A DNA stretch of 64,000 bases from J014 sp964486055 (GTDB taxonomy: Bacteria; Acidobacteriota; Blastocatellia; Pyrinomonadales; Pyrinomonadaceae). A program made the position numbers and the translations under genes. Location: the NCBI GenBank assembly GCA_964486055.1, contig CAZALE010000007.1, positions 110,150-174,149 of the forward strand. The letters are read 5' to 3'. Below are positions 7,480 to 16,940 of this stretch, one piece after another. The notes beneath the pieces were generated by a model. It did no database searches and was not told where the DNA came from. It saw only the letters and a list, made by a program, of their open reading frames with translations. Position 1 is the stretch's first letter. Each line of letters begins with the position of its first letter.

Positions 7480-9291
7480 TTACTTTTTCCTTTCATTAGC
7501 TCTTAGTATTTTTTTGCGTAAGCGAATAGATTTTGGAGTAACCTCTACCAATTCATCTTCAGCTATGAATTCCAATGCCTGCTCCAAAGACAATTCTTTG
7601 ATTGGAACCAGACGCATAGCTTCCTCAGCCGTGGAGGACCTCATATTAGTTAATTTCTTCTCTTTGATAGCGTTTACATCTAAATCGATGGCACGAGCAT
7701 TCTCTCCTATTATCATCCCCTCGTAAACTTTTGTTTGTGGTTTAATGAATAGAGTACCCCGCTCTTGCAAGTTGTAGAGTGCATAAGCAGTAGCCTCTCC
7801 CATTCTATCTGCAACTAATGAACCGGTCCTTCTACCCCTCATCTCGCCTTGCCACTTGTCATAACGCAAGAATAGTGTGTTTAATAAACCAGTTCCTTTT
7901 GTTTCCGTTAAAAACTCATTTCGAAACCCTATCAATCCGCGTGACGGAACTTCATACTCGAGACGGACTCGCCCAGAACCATTGTTTATCATTTTTTTCA
8001 TCTGCCCTCTACGCCTACCCAGAGCCTCCGTGACTACTCCTATGAACTCCTCTGGAATATCAATTACTACTAACTCTATCGGCTCCAATAATTCCCCGTT
8101 TTCTCCTTTTTTAGTTATCACCTCCGGCCTAGAGACCTGAAATTCATACCCTTCGCGCCGCATCATTTCGATCAAAATCGCTAACTGTAACTCACCGCGC
8201 CCAGAAACCTTAAATTGATCCGGAGACTCAGTCTCCTCGACTCTAAGAGCAACGTTACCTAAAACTTCTTTATTTAAACGCTCTTTCAGCTGCCTAGATG
8301 TTACAAACTTTCCCTCTATACCTGCAAAGGGCGAGGTATTTACTCCAAAAATCATCGAAATAGTCGGTTCATCGACGGCGATTGCAGGCATTGGACGTGG
8401 ATTGTCCACGGAGCTTATTGTCTCGCCTATTTGAATATCATCAAAGCCAGCCAATGCTATTATCTCTCCAACTCCAACTGTTTCGACAGGTTCTCTCTCC
8501 AATCCTTCAAATACGAATAGCTCTCTGACCTTTCCTTTTTCTAACTTGCCATCACGCTTGCAAACAAGAACCTCCTGGTTTTTCTGAATTTCCCCAGAAA
8601 AAATCCTCCCTATGGCTAATCTTCCAACAAAAGTATTGTAATCGATGTTTGCAACTAAAATTTGCAGAGTATCTTGACGCAATGGTTTAGGGGCTGGAAT
8701 TGTATGAATGATTTGTTCAAAGAGTGGTTTTAAATTTGTGAATTCTGCGTCGAGAGATGTTTTTACCAATCCATCACGCGCAACTGCATACAGTATCGGG
8801 AATTCGATCTGTTCTTCCGTAGCCCCCAAATCTATGAAAAGATCGTAAATCTCATTGACAACTTCTTGAGGACGAGCATCGTGCCGATCAATCTTATTAA
8901 CCACAGCAATCGCCGGCAAGTTCTGCTCCAAAGCTTTTCTTAGAACAAACCTTGTCTGTGGAAGACACCCCTCAGCAGCATCAACTAACAGCATCACGCC
9001 GTCAACCATCTTCAAAACCCTCTCTACCTCACCTCCGAAGTCTGCATGGCCGGGAGTGTCAACTATATTTATCTTGTATTCACCATATCGGACAGATGCA
9101 TTTTTTGCCATGATGGTGATGCCGCGTTCACGCTCAAGATCCAGTGAATCTAGAATTCTCTCCTGAACCTCCTGATTTTCCCTGAAAATCCCGGCTTGCT
9201 TTAACATCGCATCCACCAACGTGGTTTTGCCATGGTCAACATGTGCTATTATCGCTATATTTCTTATCTTATCTGTAGGCGTAATCATCAT
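7480..9291 (-). CDS. typA: Ribosome-associated translational GTPase TypA/BipA
   Basis: TypA is an EF-G-like GTPase that binds ribosomes and aids 50S assembly and stress adaptation. The 603-residue length is typical. The P-loop A-H-V-D-H-G-K-T-T-L is at residues 16-25, switch motifs R-E-R-G-I-T-I and D-T-P-G-H-A-D-F follow, and N-K-I-D gives the guanine specificity. Domains II, III and V, and the TypA-specific C-terminal domain containing Y-E-V-P-S-R-G-L-I-G-F-R, complete it. Two consecutive ATG codons mark the start. The gene is divergent from the FHA gene across 96 bases. Its stop is 28 bases upstream of the GlcD-like gene start. Confidence 0.97.
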   Translation of the reverse strand: MMITPTDKIRNIAIIAHVDHGKTTLVDAMLKQAGIFRENQEVQERILDSLDLERERGITIMAKNASVRYGEYKINIVDTPGHADFGGEVERVLKMVDGVMLLVDAAEGCLPQTRFVLRKALEQNLPAIAVVNKIDRHDARPQEVVNEIYDLFIDLGATEEQIEFPILYAVARDGLVKTSLDAEFTNLKPLFEQIIHTIPAPKPLRQDTLQILVANIDYNTFVGRLAIGRIFSGEIQKNQEVLVCKRDGKLEKGKVRELFVFEGLEREPVETVGVGEIIALAGFDDIQIGETISSVDNPRPMPAIAVDEPTISMIFGVNTSPFAGIEGKFVTSRQLKERLNKEVLGNVALRVEETESPDQFKVSGRGELQLAILIEMMRREGYEFQVSRPEVITKKGENGELLEPIELVVIDIPEEFIGVVTEALGRRRGQMKKMINNGSGRVRLEYEVPSRGLIGFRNEFLTETKGTGLLNTLFLRYDKWQGEMRGRRTGSLVADRMGEATAYALYNLQERGTLFIKPQTKVYEGMIIGENARAIDLDVNAIKEKKLTNMRSSTAEEAMRLVPIKELSLEQALEFIAEDELVEVTPKSIRLRKKILRANERKK

Positions 9292-9387
9292 GTTTCAAAG
9301 TTTTTTATAATGCAGCATTGACCTTAAAAAGGCAAATCCTGACTCGGTTTTCATATGCATTTTTAACATGCAAAATGTAAAATTCTT

Positions 9388-10668
9388 ATGATGATGGAGA
9401 TCTGGGTAACTTATCCTACACCAGAAGGATCCCGTGATTTAAAACTTCGCGATATTGATAAGATAACGATTGGACGATCGGCAGAGGCAGATCTGTGCCT
9501 TGATGATACTAACATCTCTCGTATCCATGCCACTATCTATCGAGAAAGAGATAAAATCTGGATCATAGACGAAAATTCTACTAATGGCACTTTCGTAAAT
9601 GGAGTCAAAGTACCTCCAGAGGGGAAGCCTTTAAAACACGGAGATCGTATCAGAATCGGGCTCTACACAGAGCTTTTGTTACGGATAGCAACCCCTAAAA
9701 ACACCAGGAATCCCTCATCGCTAGCCCAAAGGTCACTATTGCCGGTTGCTCTTATTATCGTTTCATTCCTGATTTTCTTATCAGCCATTTCATTCATCAT
9801 TTTCAGTGTGCTAACCGACATAACTAAAACCAATAAAATGCTTAACGACTCAACCACGGAGCGAAGAAATATAAGGCAAACCCGGCAGTATCCGGAGAAC
9901 GACTCAGAATCAACAATCTCAAATGGAAAAAGCTCATCGACAAACTCTCCAGATGATAATAATTTACCTTCCAGTAANNNNNNNNNNNNNNNNNNNNNNN
10001 NNNNNNNNNNNNNNNNNNNNNNNNNNNNNNNNNNNNNNNNNNNNNNNNNNNNNNNNNNNNNNNNNNNNNNNNNNNNNAGAAGTGATACTGTAACAATCTT
10101 GGAGAGAGCAAGGAAAAATGCCCCGTTCATTATAAGATCTTTCTATTCAGAGGGTTTAGATCCACAAATTGGACTGTATATAGCGATGATAGAATCTGAG
10201 CATTGCCCGTGCTTACAAAGTCCAACAGGGGCACTCGGAATGTTTCAATTTGTTCGTTCGACTGGGCGAGAATTTGGTTTACAGATAAAACAAGATGCAT
10301 CACCCAGTAATCCAGATGAACGCTGTGACCCAGAAAAATCTGCTAGAGCCGCAGCACGTTATCTAAAATCGCTTATTAGTAGATTTGGCTCGGGTCCTAT
10401 GAGTTTTCCTCTGGCCATAGCTAGTTATAACAGCGGGCAGGGAGGCTTGAGTCAAAATCTTGAAAAAGCTCTGAAAACTGCAGCTAACCAGGAACGTTCG
10501 TTTTGGACCTTGGTATCTAATCAAGCCATATTCGAGGGTAAAGTAGGAGAACAATTCAGGAAAGAAAACGTAAGGTACGTACCAAAGTTCTTCGCTGCCG
10601 CAATAATCGGAGAAAACCCACAAGATTTTGGAATAAACATGGCTCCTCTCTCAACTTATACAAACTGA
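9388..10668 (+). CDS. FHA domain / transmembrane / lytic transglycosylase protein (spans N gap)
   Basis: The N-terminal part carries a forkhead-associated phosphothreonine-binding domain (residues about 28-100; G-R-S near residue 29, S-R-I-H-A, and N-S-T-N-G-T-F-V-N-G). One membrane helix lies at about 118-140, and a Ser/Asn-rich linker runs into 100 undetermined bases. After the gap is a soluble-lytic-transglycosylase (SLT) domain with catalytic Glu near residue 269 in M-I-E-S-E, then G-A-L-G-M-F-Q-F and A-S-Y-N-S-G-Q-G. The topology would place FHA in the cytoplasm and the muramidase-like domain in the periplasm, linking kinase signalling to wall cleavage. The frame is open across the N run, but the true gap length is unknown, so this could be two genes. 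Confidence 0.65.
   Translation: MMMEIWVTYPTPEGSRDLKLRDIDKITIGRSAEADLCLDDTNISRIHATIYRERDKIWIIDENSTNGTFVNGVKVPPEGKPLKHGDRIRIGLYTELLLRIATPKNTRNPSSLAQRSLLPVALIIVSFLIFLSAISFIIFSVLTDITKTNKMLNDSTTERRNIRQTRQYPENDSESTISNGKSSSTNSPDDNNLPSSXXXXXXXXXXXXXXXXXXXXXXXXXXXXXXXXXXRSDTVTILERARKNAPFIIRSFYSEGLDPQIGLYIAMIESEHCPCLQSPTGALGMFQFVRSTGREFGLQIKQDASPSNPDERCDPEKSARAAARYLKSLISRFGSGPMSFPLAIASYNSGQGGLSQNLEKALKTAANQERSFWTLVSNQAIFEGKVGEQFRKENVRYVPKFFAAAIIGENPQDFGINMAPLSTYTN
9978..10077. other. Assembly gap of 100 N
   Basis: Exactly 100 undetermined bases, a conventional placeholder for a scaffold join. The real distance between the flanks is therefore unknown. It sits in the linker of the FHA-transglycosylase frame. 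Confidence 0.99.
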
Positions 10669-10692
10669 ACTTTTATCCCTGACAGTAACTGT

Positions 10693-10718
10693 GTCCTCTA
10701 TCAATCTAAACAGAGGAC
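10693..10718. terminator. Hairpin downstream of the FHA/transglycosylase gene
   Basis: Seven-base perfect arms, GTCCTCT (10693-10699) and AGAGGAC (10712-10718), with a 12-base loop, begin 25 bases after the stop of the rightward gene. No T-run follows, so an intrinsic terminator is not proven; an RNA-stabilising stem is equally possible. Confidence 0.3.
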
Positions 10719-10833
10719 GATAGCCATAAAACCACCAAACGATCTAACCTAAAATATCTTGAGTTATGTGTATTGGCATCTTGACCTCTGCATATTAGTA
10801 AACAGAGATTTGATGTGCTAGAAAGGATAAAGC

Positions 10834-10864
10834 GTGAGGCAAACCCTGGATTTGATTGCCTCAC
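10834..10864 (-). terminator. Hairpin downstream of sucD, likely terminator
   Basis: Nine-base perfect arms, GTGAGGCAA (10834-10842) and TTGCCTCAC (10856-10864), enclose a 13-base loop. The stem lies 45 bases beyond the sucD stop, between convergent genes. On the minus strand the stem is followed by a T-rich but interrupted tract (GCTTTATCCTTT). This fits a weak rho-independent terminator or a transcript-end stabiliser. Confidence 0.45.
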
Positions 10865-10909
10865 CGAGTTTGTATTATTGCTTCTTATTTGTCGATCTTT
10901 TCCGAGAAC

Positions 10910-11791
10910 TCAGTGTCCTAAAACTTCTCTCATGGTTGATCCTATTTCGGCAGGTGATTTGACAACATGAATTCCAGCTTCCTCTAATGCCCTCATCTTT
11001 TCAGCTGCTGTTCCTTTACCACCAGCTATTATCGCTCCTGCATGTCCCATTCTGCGACCTGGAGGGGCCGTTTGACCAGCAATGAAAGCTACAATTGGTT
11101 TCCTCTTGGCAAGACCAGTTTGTTTAACCCACTCAGCCGCTTCCTCCTCAGCAGTTCCGCCTATCTCACCTATCAAAATTATGCCCTCGGTCTCATCATC
11201 CTCTGCAAAGAGCTTTAAAGCATCAGTATGTGTAGTTCCAATTATTGGGTCGCCACCAATTCCAATAGCAGTTGACTGTCCTAAACCAACTGCTACAGTC
11301 TGCCCCACAGCTTCATAAGTTAGAGTGCCAGAGCGTGAGACTATACCTATGCTTCCCCTTTTGTGAATATGGCCTGGCATTATTCCTATCTTACACTCCT
11401 CTGGGGTTATAATCCCTGGACAGTTTGGTCCTATTAAACGTGTATCCTTATCCCTCAAGTATTCCTTTACTTTAACCATGTCAGCCACTGGTATACCCTC
11501 TGTGATTGCTACGATCAGCCTAACGCCTGCATCAGCTGCTTCCATTATCGCATCGGCAGCAAAAGCTGGTGGAACGTAGATGACAGAGGCATCGGCTCCC
11601 GTCTCCCTTACTGCCTCAGCGACCGTATTGAATACTGGAATACCTTCATGTAAAGTGCCTCCCTTTCCAGGAGTGACACCTGCGACTATTTTTGTCCCAT
11701 ACTCAATCATTTGTTTTGTGTGAAACGTACCTTCTTTACCTGTTATTCCTTGCACTACAACTCGCGTCTGTCTGTTAACCAATATACTCAA
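10910..11791 (-). CDS. sucD: Succinyl-CoA synthetase (ADP-forming) alpha subunit
   Basis: SucD binds CoA and carries the phosphohistidine intermediate in the TCA-cycle reaction between succinyl-CoA and succinate plus NTP. The 293-residue length is normal. The N-terminal Rossmann CoA-binding domain shows V-Q-G-I-T-G-K-E-G, I-G-P-N-C-P-G-I is present, and the active His lies in G-H-A-G-A-I-I-A-G near residue 247. The start is a TTG at 11791; the encoded M-S-I-L-V-N-R-Q-T-R-V matches the usual N-terminus of the family, which supports this non-ATG start. The beta subunit gene sucC is not adjacent on either side, although the two commonly form an operon. Confidence 0.96.
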   Translation of the reverse strand: MSILVNRQTRVVVQGITGKEGTFHTKQMIEYGTKIVAGVTPGKGGTLHEGIPVFNTVAEAVRETGADASVIYVPPAFAADAIMEAADAGVRLIVAITEGIPVADMVKVKEYLRDKDTRLIGPNCPGIITPEECKIGIMPGHIHKRGSIGIVSRSGTLTYEAVGQTVAVGLGQSTAIGIGGDPIIGTTHTDALKLFAEDDETEGIILIGEIGGTAEEEAAEWVKQTGLAKRKPIVAFIAGQTAPPGRRMGHAGAIIAGGKGTAAEKMRALEEAGIHVVKSPAEIGSTMREVLGH

Positions 11792-11882
11792 CTTTCTCGG
11801 ACTCCTTCACAAGAATTTTCTACAAAAGACAAATAATAGATTAAAACAATGGAAGTCGGCAATTTCACCGAGCCAAGAATTC

Positions 11883-13355
11883 TCAATAAGCTCTTGCGAA
11901 AAGCACCCTCCTATTGGATGGTTTTCCTGAAAAAACACATCTACCGGGCTCTTGCTTTGCATCTAGCGGTATACAACGAATGGTTGCCTTTGTTTCTTCC
12001 TTGATCTTCTCCTCGGTCTCCGATGTCCCATCCCAATGCGCTAGTATAAAGCCTCCTTTTTCAATTCGCTCTCTAAAATCATCCCATGTATCGACAATAA
12101 AAGTATTTTCCTCGCGAAACTTCAGAGCCTTGCGATATATGTTCTCCTGAATATCATCAAGCAACGTCACAACGTAATCGGCAATACCTTCTACAGGCCT
12201 CGTTTCCTTAGTCAGAGTATCTCGCCTTGCCACCTCGACTGTGTTGTTTTGTATATCCCTCATTCCAAAAGCAAGGCGCACTGGCACGCCTTTCAATTCA
12301 TACTCAGCAAATTTCCATCCAGACCGTTGTTTATCGTCATCGTCATATTTAACAGAAATCCCTCTATGTTTTATCTCCTCGATAATCGGCTGCACTCTTT
12401 CCGTAACTTTCGCTAACTCTTCCTCACCCTTATAGATCGGTATCACAACAACTTGAATTGGAGCAAGACGAGGCGGGAGCACCAATCCTTGATCATCTGA
12501 GTGTGCCATGATCAAAGCTCCCATCAATCGCGTGGAAACACCCCAGGATGTGGCCCATGCATATTCTAATTTACCTTCTTTGGTCATGAACTGCACGTCA
12601 AAAGACTTCGCAAAGTTCTGACCGAGGAAATGTGAGGTCCCAGCCTGCAATGCCTTACCATCTTGCATCAAGGCTTCGATGCAATAAGTTTCTTCAGCGC
12701 CAGCAAAACGTTCATTTGGTGTTTTGACGCCCTTAATCACTGGCAAAGCCATCCACTTTTCGGCAAACTCGGCATAAACATCAAGCATTCTCTCGGCTTC
12801 TTCGAGGGCCTCCTCTCGAGTAGCATGAGCTGTATGACCTTCTTGCCATAAAAACTCAGCAGTGCGCAGAAATATGCGAGTTCGCATCTCCCATCGAACG
12901 ACGTTTGCCCATTGATTTATCAATATTGGTAGATCTCTCCATGACTGAATCCAATTTCTATAAGTATTCCAAATTATTGCCTCTGAGGTGGGTCTGACTA
13001 TTAATTCTTCTTCTAATTTTGCTTCTGGATCAACTATTAGTCCTTTACCATCAGGGTTTGCTTTCAATCTGTAATGTGTTACCACTGCGCATTCTTTAGC
13101 AAAACCGGTGGCATGCTCCTCCTCCTTTTCGAGAAAACTCTTGGGCACAAATAAGGGAAAATAAGCATTTACATGCCCAGTAGCCTTGAACATATCATCT
13201 AAAGCTCTCTGCATTTTCTCCCAAATCGCATAACCATATGGCTTGATCACCATGCAACCGCGAACGGCGGAGTTCTCAGCCAAACCAGAACGTTTAACTA
13301 ATTCGTTGTACCACTCAGAATAATTCTCTTCCCTTTTTGGTATTGCCTTGCTCAT
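11883..13355 (-). CDS. proS: Prolyl-tRNA synthetase, archaeal/eukaryote-like type
   Basis: This class II synthetase charges tRNA-Pro in the cytoplasm. The 490-residue length, the lack of the bacterial editing insertion, and the C-terminal extension place it in the archaeal/eukaryal ProRS group that some bacteria use. Visible motifs include the motif 1 region, R-P-T-S-E-A-I-I-W with the motif 2 stretch V-R-W-E-M-R-T-R, and Q-A-G-T-S-H-F-L-G-Q-N-F. The anticodon-binding domain starts near residue 285. I take the ATG at 13355 (M-S-K-A-I-P-K); a TTG three codons upstream also keeps the frame. The gene is divergent from proline dehydrogenase, so two proline-using genes share one control region. 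Confidence 0.95.
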   Translation of the reverse strand: MSKAIPKREENYSEWYNELVKRSGLAENSAVRGCMVIKPYGYAIWEKMQRALDDMFKATGHVNAYFPLFVPKSFLEKEEEHATGFAKECAVVTHYRLKANPDGKGLIVDPEAKLEEELIVRPTSEAIIWNTYRNWIQSWRDLPILINQWANVVRWEMRTRIFLRTAEFLWQEGHTAHATREEALEEAERMLDVYAEFAEKWMALPVIKGVKTPNERFAGAEETYCIEALMQDGKALQAGTSHFLGQNFAKSFDVQFMTKEGKLEYAWATSWGVSTRLMGALIMAHSDDQGLVLPPRLAPIQVVVIPIYKGEEELAKVTERVQPIIEEIKHRGISVKYDDDDKQRSGWKFAEYELKGVPVRLAFGMRDIQNNTVEVARRDTLTKETRPVEGIADYVVTLLDDIQENIYRKALKFREENTFIVDTWDDFRERIEKGGFILAHWDGTSETEEKIKEETKATIRCIPLDAKQEPGRCVFSGKPSNRRVLFARAY

Positions 13356-13402
13356 AGCATTCAAAATCTCAAATCATAACCTAATTTTCTTTCAGAAACA
13401 AT

Positions 13403-13431
13403 TTGCGTTTGAGCCTTTTAAGAGTTATGGT
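13403..13431 (+). promoter_or_regulatory. Weak candidate promoter for proline dehydrogenase
   Basis: TTGCGT (13403-13408) and TATGGT (13426-13431) are separated by 17 bases in the short region between divergent proS and the proline dehydrogenase gene. Each hexamer has four consensus matches. Transcription would begin about 14 bases before the ATG. Confidence 0.25.
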
Positions 13432-13450
13432 AACAGTTAGAAAACGCTGA

Positions 13451-14647
13451 ATGAATGAGGCAGCCTTAAAAACTGAATTCAGGTTAGATTTCCAAGACAC
13501 TGAAACAGCCTTTGCAGATAAAACTGATGCAGAATTAAAGGAAAAATACTGGCTTTTCAGACTTATGAACTCTGAAAAGCTTGTTAATATGACTACTGAA
13601 TTAACAAAACTAGCACTAAAGATACATCTTCCAATCGAGCCATTAATTAAAAGAACAATATTCAGACATTTTTGTGGCGGAGAAACTATACAGGAATGCG
13701 AGAGAGTCATTGAGAGACTAAGCAGATTTAACATTGGCACTATTCTGGACTATTCGGTTGAGGGTAAGTATGAAGAAGAGGACTTTGGCAAAACTAAAGA
13801 CGAGATAATACGCACAATAGAGAAAGCCAAAGATGATCCTCGCATTCCATTTGCAGTTTTCAAGGTCTCTGGTATAGCTCCGCTCGGTACTTTAGAGAAA
13901 ATAACTTCTGGAACGCCGTTGACCGAAAAGGGACAATTAAAATGGAAACGAATACGCGAAAGAGTAGAGGAAATTTGCAGCTATGCTCACTCAGTTAATC
14001 AACCAATCTTCATAGATGCAGAAGAATCTTGGATTCAAGGCGCCATCGATCTTCTCGCAGAAGATATGATGAGAAAATACAATCGTAACTTGCCCATAGT
14101 TTACAACACAATACAACTATACCGGCGTGACAGGCTAGATTTCCTGAGAATCTCTCACCAAAAAGCCCTACGTGATGGATATCTCTTAGGAGTTAAATTA
14201 GTACGTGGAGCATACATGGAAAAAGAAAGGGAAAGAGCATTTCAGATTGGATATTCATGCCCAGTGCACGACAATAAAGAGGCTACAGATAACGACTACA
14301 ATAAAGCAGTACTTTACTGCCTCGAAAATCTCGATTCCATATCATTTGTAGCCGGCACTCACAATGAAAACAGTATCCAGTTATTAGTACGAGAAATGCA
14401 TGAGAAAATGATTCCTCCAAATCACCGTCACATATTTTTCTCTCAGCTTTATGGGATGAGTGATAACCTCTCATACGTTCTTGCAAAAAATGGCTACAAT
14501 GTTTCAAAGTACGTTCCGTATGGACCTGTGGCTGATGCAATACCGTACCTGATCAGGCGAGCCAGAGAGAATACTGCAGTCATGGGACAGATGAGCCGAG
14601 AGCTAGAGTTAATAATAAAAGAAATGAAAAGACGCGGTATCTACTAA
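13451..14647 (+). CDS. Proline dehydrogenase (FAD-dependent)
   Basis: This monofunctional proline dehydrogenase oxidises L-proline to pyrroline-5-carboxylate with FAD, passing electrons to the respiratory chain. The 398-residue sequence resembles the Bacteroidota/eukaryote-like branch, having a longer N-terminal helical part than compact PutB enzymes. Barrel motifs are visible: I-L-D-Y-S-V-E-G-K, F-I-D-A-E-E, G-V-K-L-V-R-G-A-Y-M-E-K-E-R, A-G-T-H-N-E, and Y-V-P-Y-G-P with the C-terminal R-R-A-x-E-N that binds the proline carboxylate. No P5C dehydrogenase is adjacent. It is a stand-alone gene followed by an unrelated signal-peptide gene. Confidence 0.93.
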   Translation: MNEAALKTEFRLDFQDTETAFADKTDAELKEKYWLFRLMNSEKLVNMTTELTKLALKIHLPIEPLIKRTIFRHFCGGETIQECERVIERLSRFNIGTILDYSVEGKYEEEDFGKTKDEIIRTIEKAKDDPRIPFAVFKVSGIAPLGTLEKITSGTPLTEKGQLKWKRIRERVEEICSYAHSVNQPIFIDAEESWIQGAIDLLAEDMMRKYNRNLPIVYNTIQLYRRDRLDFLRISHQKALRDGYLLGVKLVRGAYMEKERERAFQIGYSCPVHDNKEATDNDYNKAVLYCLENLDSISFVAGTHNENSIQLLVREMHEKMIPPNHRHIFFSQLYGMSDNLSYVLAKNGYNVSKYVPYGPVADAIPYLIRRARENTAVMGQMSRELELIIKEMKRRGIY

Positions 14648-14819
14648 AAAATTTCTTGCTAAACTGATAAGCTCATTTCGGATATTCGTAAGATTATTAA
14701 CAATCAAAATAGATTGACTTTATCACAGCAAATACGGACTAAGTAAATGCAATTTCAGTAATTTATTGAAACTTTTCTCAATTCAAAACGTGCCTACAAT
14801 TGCAATGAGGAGAAAAATT

Positions 14820-15488
14820 ATGAAAAAAGTCCTATGTATACTAGCTTTATCCTTAATGGCGTTTCATTCAATGCAAGCCCAGAAAAACCCAACCAAAGAA
14901 AACCCTAAGAAAAAAAACTTAACGATACCTCCGTCGATGGTGCAGATTGAACCAGAAGTCGTGACAACAACTACTGACCATCAATCACCGGAAGTTATAA
15001 GCCCTGAGACACTAAACGAGAAAATCGAGAAACTGAGCGTCAAAATCAAAGAGTTAACTGAAAAAATATCTTCTTCCGAATCCTCGAGAAAAAACGAACT
15101 ACGAGATAAGCAACAAATCTTAATAGCTAACCTTGAATTACTCTCTAAAGCAGAACAAAGAGCTGAAAATTTGAGGCAGAAGCTTTTTGAACTGGCGGAA
15201 AAAGAAAACTCAATAAAGGCGCAAATTAGCCAGATAGACCTAGAATCAAGCGATGAAGTAATAAATAGAAGCGTGGCCTTGATGGGTGGGCTGAAACCAG
15301 AGGTATTTCGTGAACAAAAAATCCAGTCTTTACAAGCTCAAAAAAATAATCTGCTCAGTCTCCTAACCCAAATTCAAAATTATAAAGCCAAACTTGAGGA
15401 AAATCTTTTAAAAGCCGATCAAATAGTGGAAAAATTAAGAACCAAATTGGAGAGAGAAATTGACGAAGCGCTGGAAGAAAAGCCATAG
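14820..15488 (+). CDS. Hypothetical secreted coiled-coil protein
   Basis: This is a protein of about 222 residues with an N-terminal signal peptide (K-K-V-L then a hydrophobic core, cleavage likely after Q-A-Q). A Lys/Pro-rich stretch follows, then a long Glu/Lys/Leu-rich coiled coil covering most of residues 75-220. I choose the ATG at 14820 because GAGGAG lies about nine bases upstream and the signal peptide then begins properly; the frame also opens further upstream at a TTG. It is not recognised as a known family. A periplasmic or envelope-associated structural role would fit the coiled coil but is inference. Confidence 0.75.
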   Translation: MKKVLCILALSLMAFHSMQAQKNPTKENPKKKNLTIPPSMVQIEPEVVTTTTDHQSPEVISPETLNEKIEKLSVKIKELTEKISSSESSRKNELRDKQQILIANLELLSKAEQRAENLRQKLFELAEKENSIKAQISQIDLESSDEVINRSVALMGGLKPEVFREQKIQSLQAQKNNLLSLLTQIQNYKAKLEENLLKADQIVEKLRTKLEREIDEALEEKP

Positions 15489-15650
15489 ATGTAAACCTCT
15501 GTCGATAGTCATTCTTTACCTCATCCCGTCTGAGAAAATTTCATTGTCGGCGCTATTTGAACTAAACACGACTGAAAAACTGAGCAAAAACTGAGATCGT
15601 AGAACGCAGGATTACCGAATTAATGTTTTCTGAAAAGCAAAACGGTTAAG

Positions 15651-16940
15651 TTAAATTACCGATCCATCTGAAATAACTGCATTCTTAGGAATGATTATGA
15701 TTCCATCGCGTATGTAATAAGAACCATCTGCAGAATCTTCATGATCAACGCCGCGTTTATTGATCAACTGAACATTTCGTCCGATTCTTGCATTTTTGTC
15801 TATTATAGCTTTTCTTATGATTGTGTTTTCACCGATTCCTATATGGGGGATCCCTCTACCTAAATTAACTTTCAAGTCATCTAAAGTCTCAAAGTAATCA
15901 GCACCCATTAAAATTACATTTTCCAATCTTACCCCCTTATCAACCCGACTTCTAAGGCCGATTATCGAGTTACGTGCATAAACCCCATTTAATATGCAAC
16001 CTTCGCTAACCAGCGAATTATCTATGTCACAATTATGAACCTTGGAAGGAGGTAAGAATCTACTTCTAGTGTAAATTGGGAACTCTGTATCAAAGAAGTT
16101 AAACTTAGGTAAAGGTGAGGTCAGATCAAGATTAGCTTCATAGAACGAACGAATAGTTCCTATATCCTCCCAATATCCGTTGAATAGATAAGCTTGGACG
16201 TTCAATGTTTTTATGGCTTCAGGAATAATCTCGCGCCCGAAGTCGACCCACTCCAGATTCTTTCGCAGGAGCTCTACTAGTTTTTGATACTTAAAGACGT
16301 AAATTCCCATGGAAGCAAGGTAAGGTCGTAATTCAGCCTCCTGCTTACTCAAACCGAACTCTGTTGTCTCGACTCTCATTTCCTCCAACTCTCTGCCTTT
16401 GGGCTTTTCCCTAAATTCTATGATCCGCCCGTCTTTATCAGTCTTTAATAATCCGAAGCTTTCAGCCTCTTGTTGACGACAAGGAATTACTGAAATTGTA
16501 ACATCAGCATCCTTCTCATAATGCCTCTCGAGAAACTTCCTGTAATCCATTCTGTACAAGTGATCGCCCGAGAGAATAAGCAAATCCTTCACCCGCCAAT
16601 CGTGAATATGAGGTAGCGTCTGCCTGACTGCATCAGCTGTTCCTTGAAACCAATGTGGGCTATCGCGTCTTTGCTCAGCAGCTAAAATCTCCACAAATCC
16701 AGTCGAAAAGTTAGAGAATCTGTAGGTTCTTGCTATGTGACGATTTAATGATGCAGAGTTATATTGCGTTAGGACAAAAATTTGCGTGATACCAGAATTG
16801 ATACAGTTTGAAATGGGAACATCTATGAGACGATATTTTCCACCTAAAGGTACTGCCGGTTTGGCTCTATCTTTTGTCAAAGGAAATAACCTTGTCCCAG
16901 CTCCTCCACCTAAAATAACCGCTAATACCCCTGAAGACAT
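15651..16940 (-). CDS. glgC: Glucose-1-phosphate adenylyltransferase
   Basis: GlgC makes ADP-glucose from ATP and glucose-1-phosphate, the first committed step of glycogen synthesis. From the ATG at 16940 the protein is 429 residues. The nucleotide-binding L-G-G-G-A-G-T-R-L-F-P-L-T loop is near the N-terminus, with K-P-A-V-P-L-G-G-K-Y-R and I-S-N-C-I-N-S-G next, then S-G-D-H-L-Y-R-M-D-Y and W-E-D-I-G-T. A C-terminal left-handed beta-helix follows. The open frame extends 36 codons upstream, but family alignment clearly begins at M-S-S-G-V-L-A-V-I. No glycogen synthase or branching enzyme lies alongside. Confidence 0.96.
   Translation of the reverse strand: MSSGVLAVILGGGAGTRLFPLTKDRAKPAVPLGGKYRLIDVPISNCINSGITQIFVLTQYNSASLNRHIARTYRFSNFSTGFVEILAAEQRRDSPHWFQGTADAVRQTLPHIHDWRVKDLLILSGDHLYRMDYRKFLERHYEKDADVTISVIPCRQQEAESFGLLKTDKDGRIIEFREKPKGRELEEMRVETTEFGLSKQEAELRPYLASMGIYVFKYQKLVELLRKNLEWVDFGREIIPEAIKTLNVQAYLFNGYWEDIGTIRSFYEANLDLTSPLPKFNFFDTEFPIYTRSRFLPPSKVHNCDIDNSLVSEGCILNGVYARNSIIGLRSRVDKGVRLENVILMGADYFETLDDLKVNLGRGIPHIGIGENTIIRKAIIDKNARIGRNVQLINKRGVDHEDSADGSYYIRDGIIIIPKNAVISDGSVI

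Noticed and set aside
9663..10130. Minus-strand open frames running through the N gap (also 9842-10111)
   Set aside because: They are open only because N codons cannot encode stops; they lie antisense to the FHA/transglycosylase gene and show no domain.
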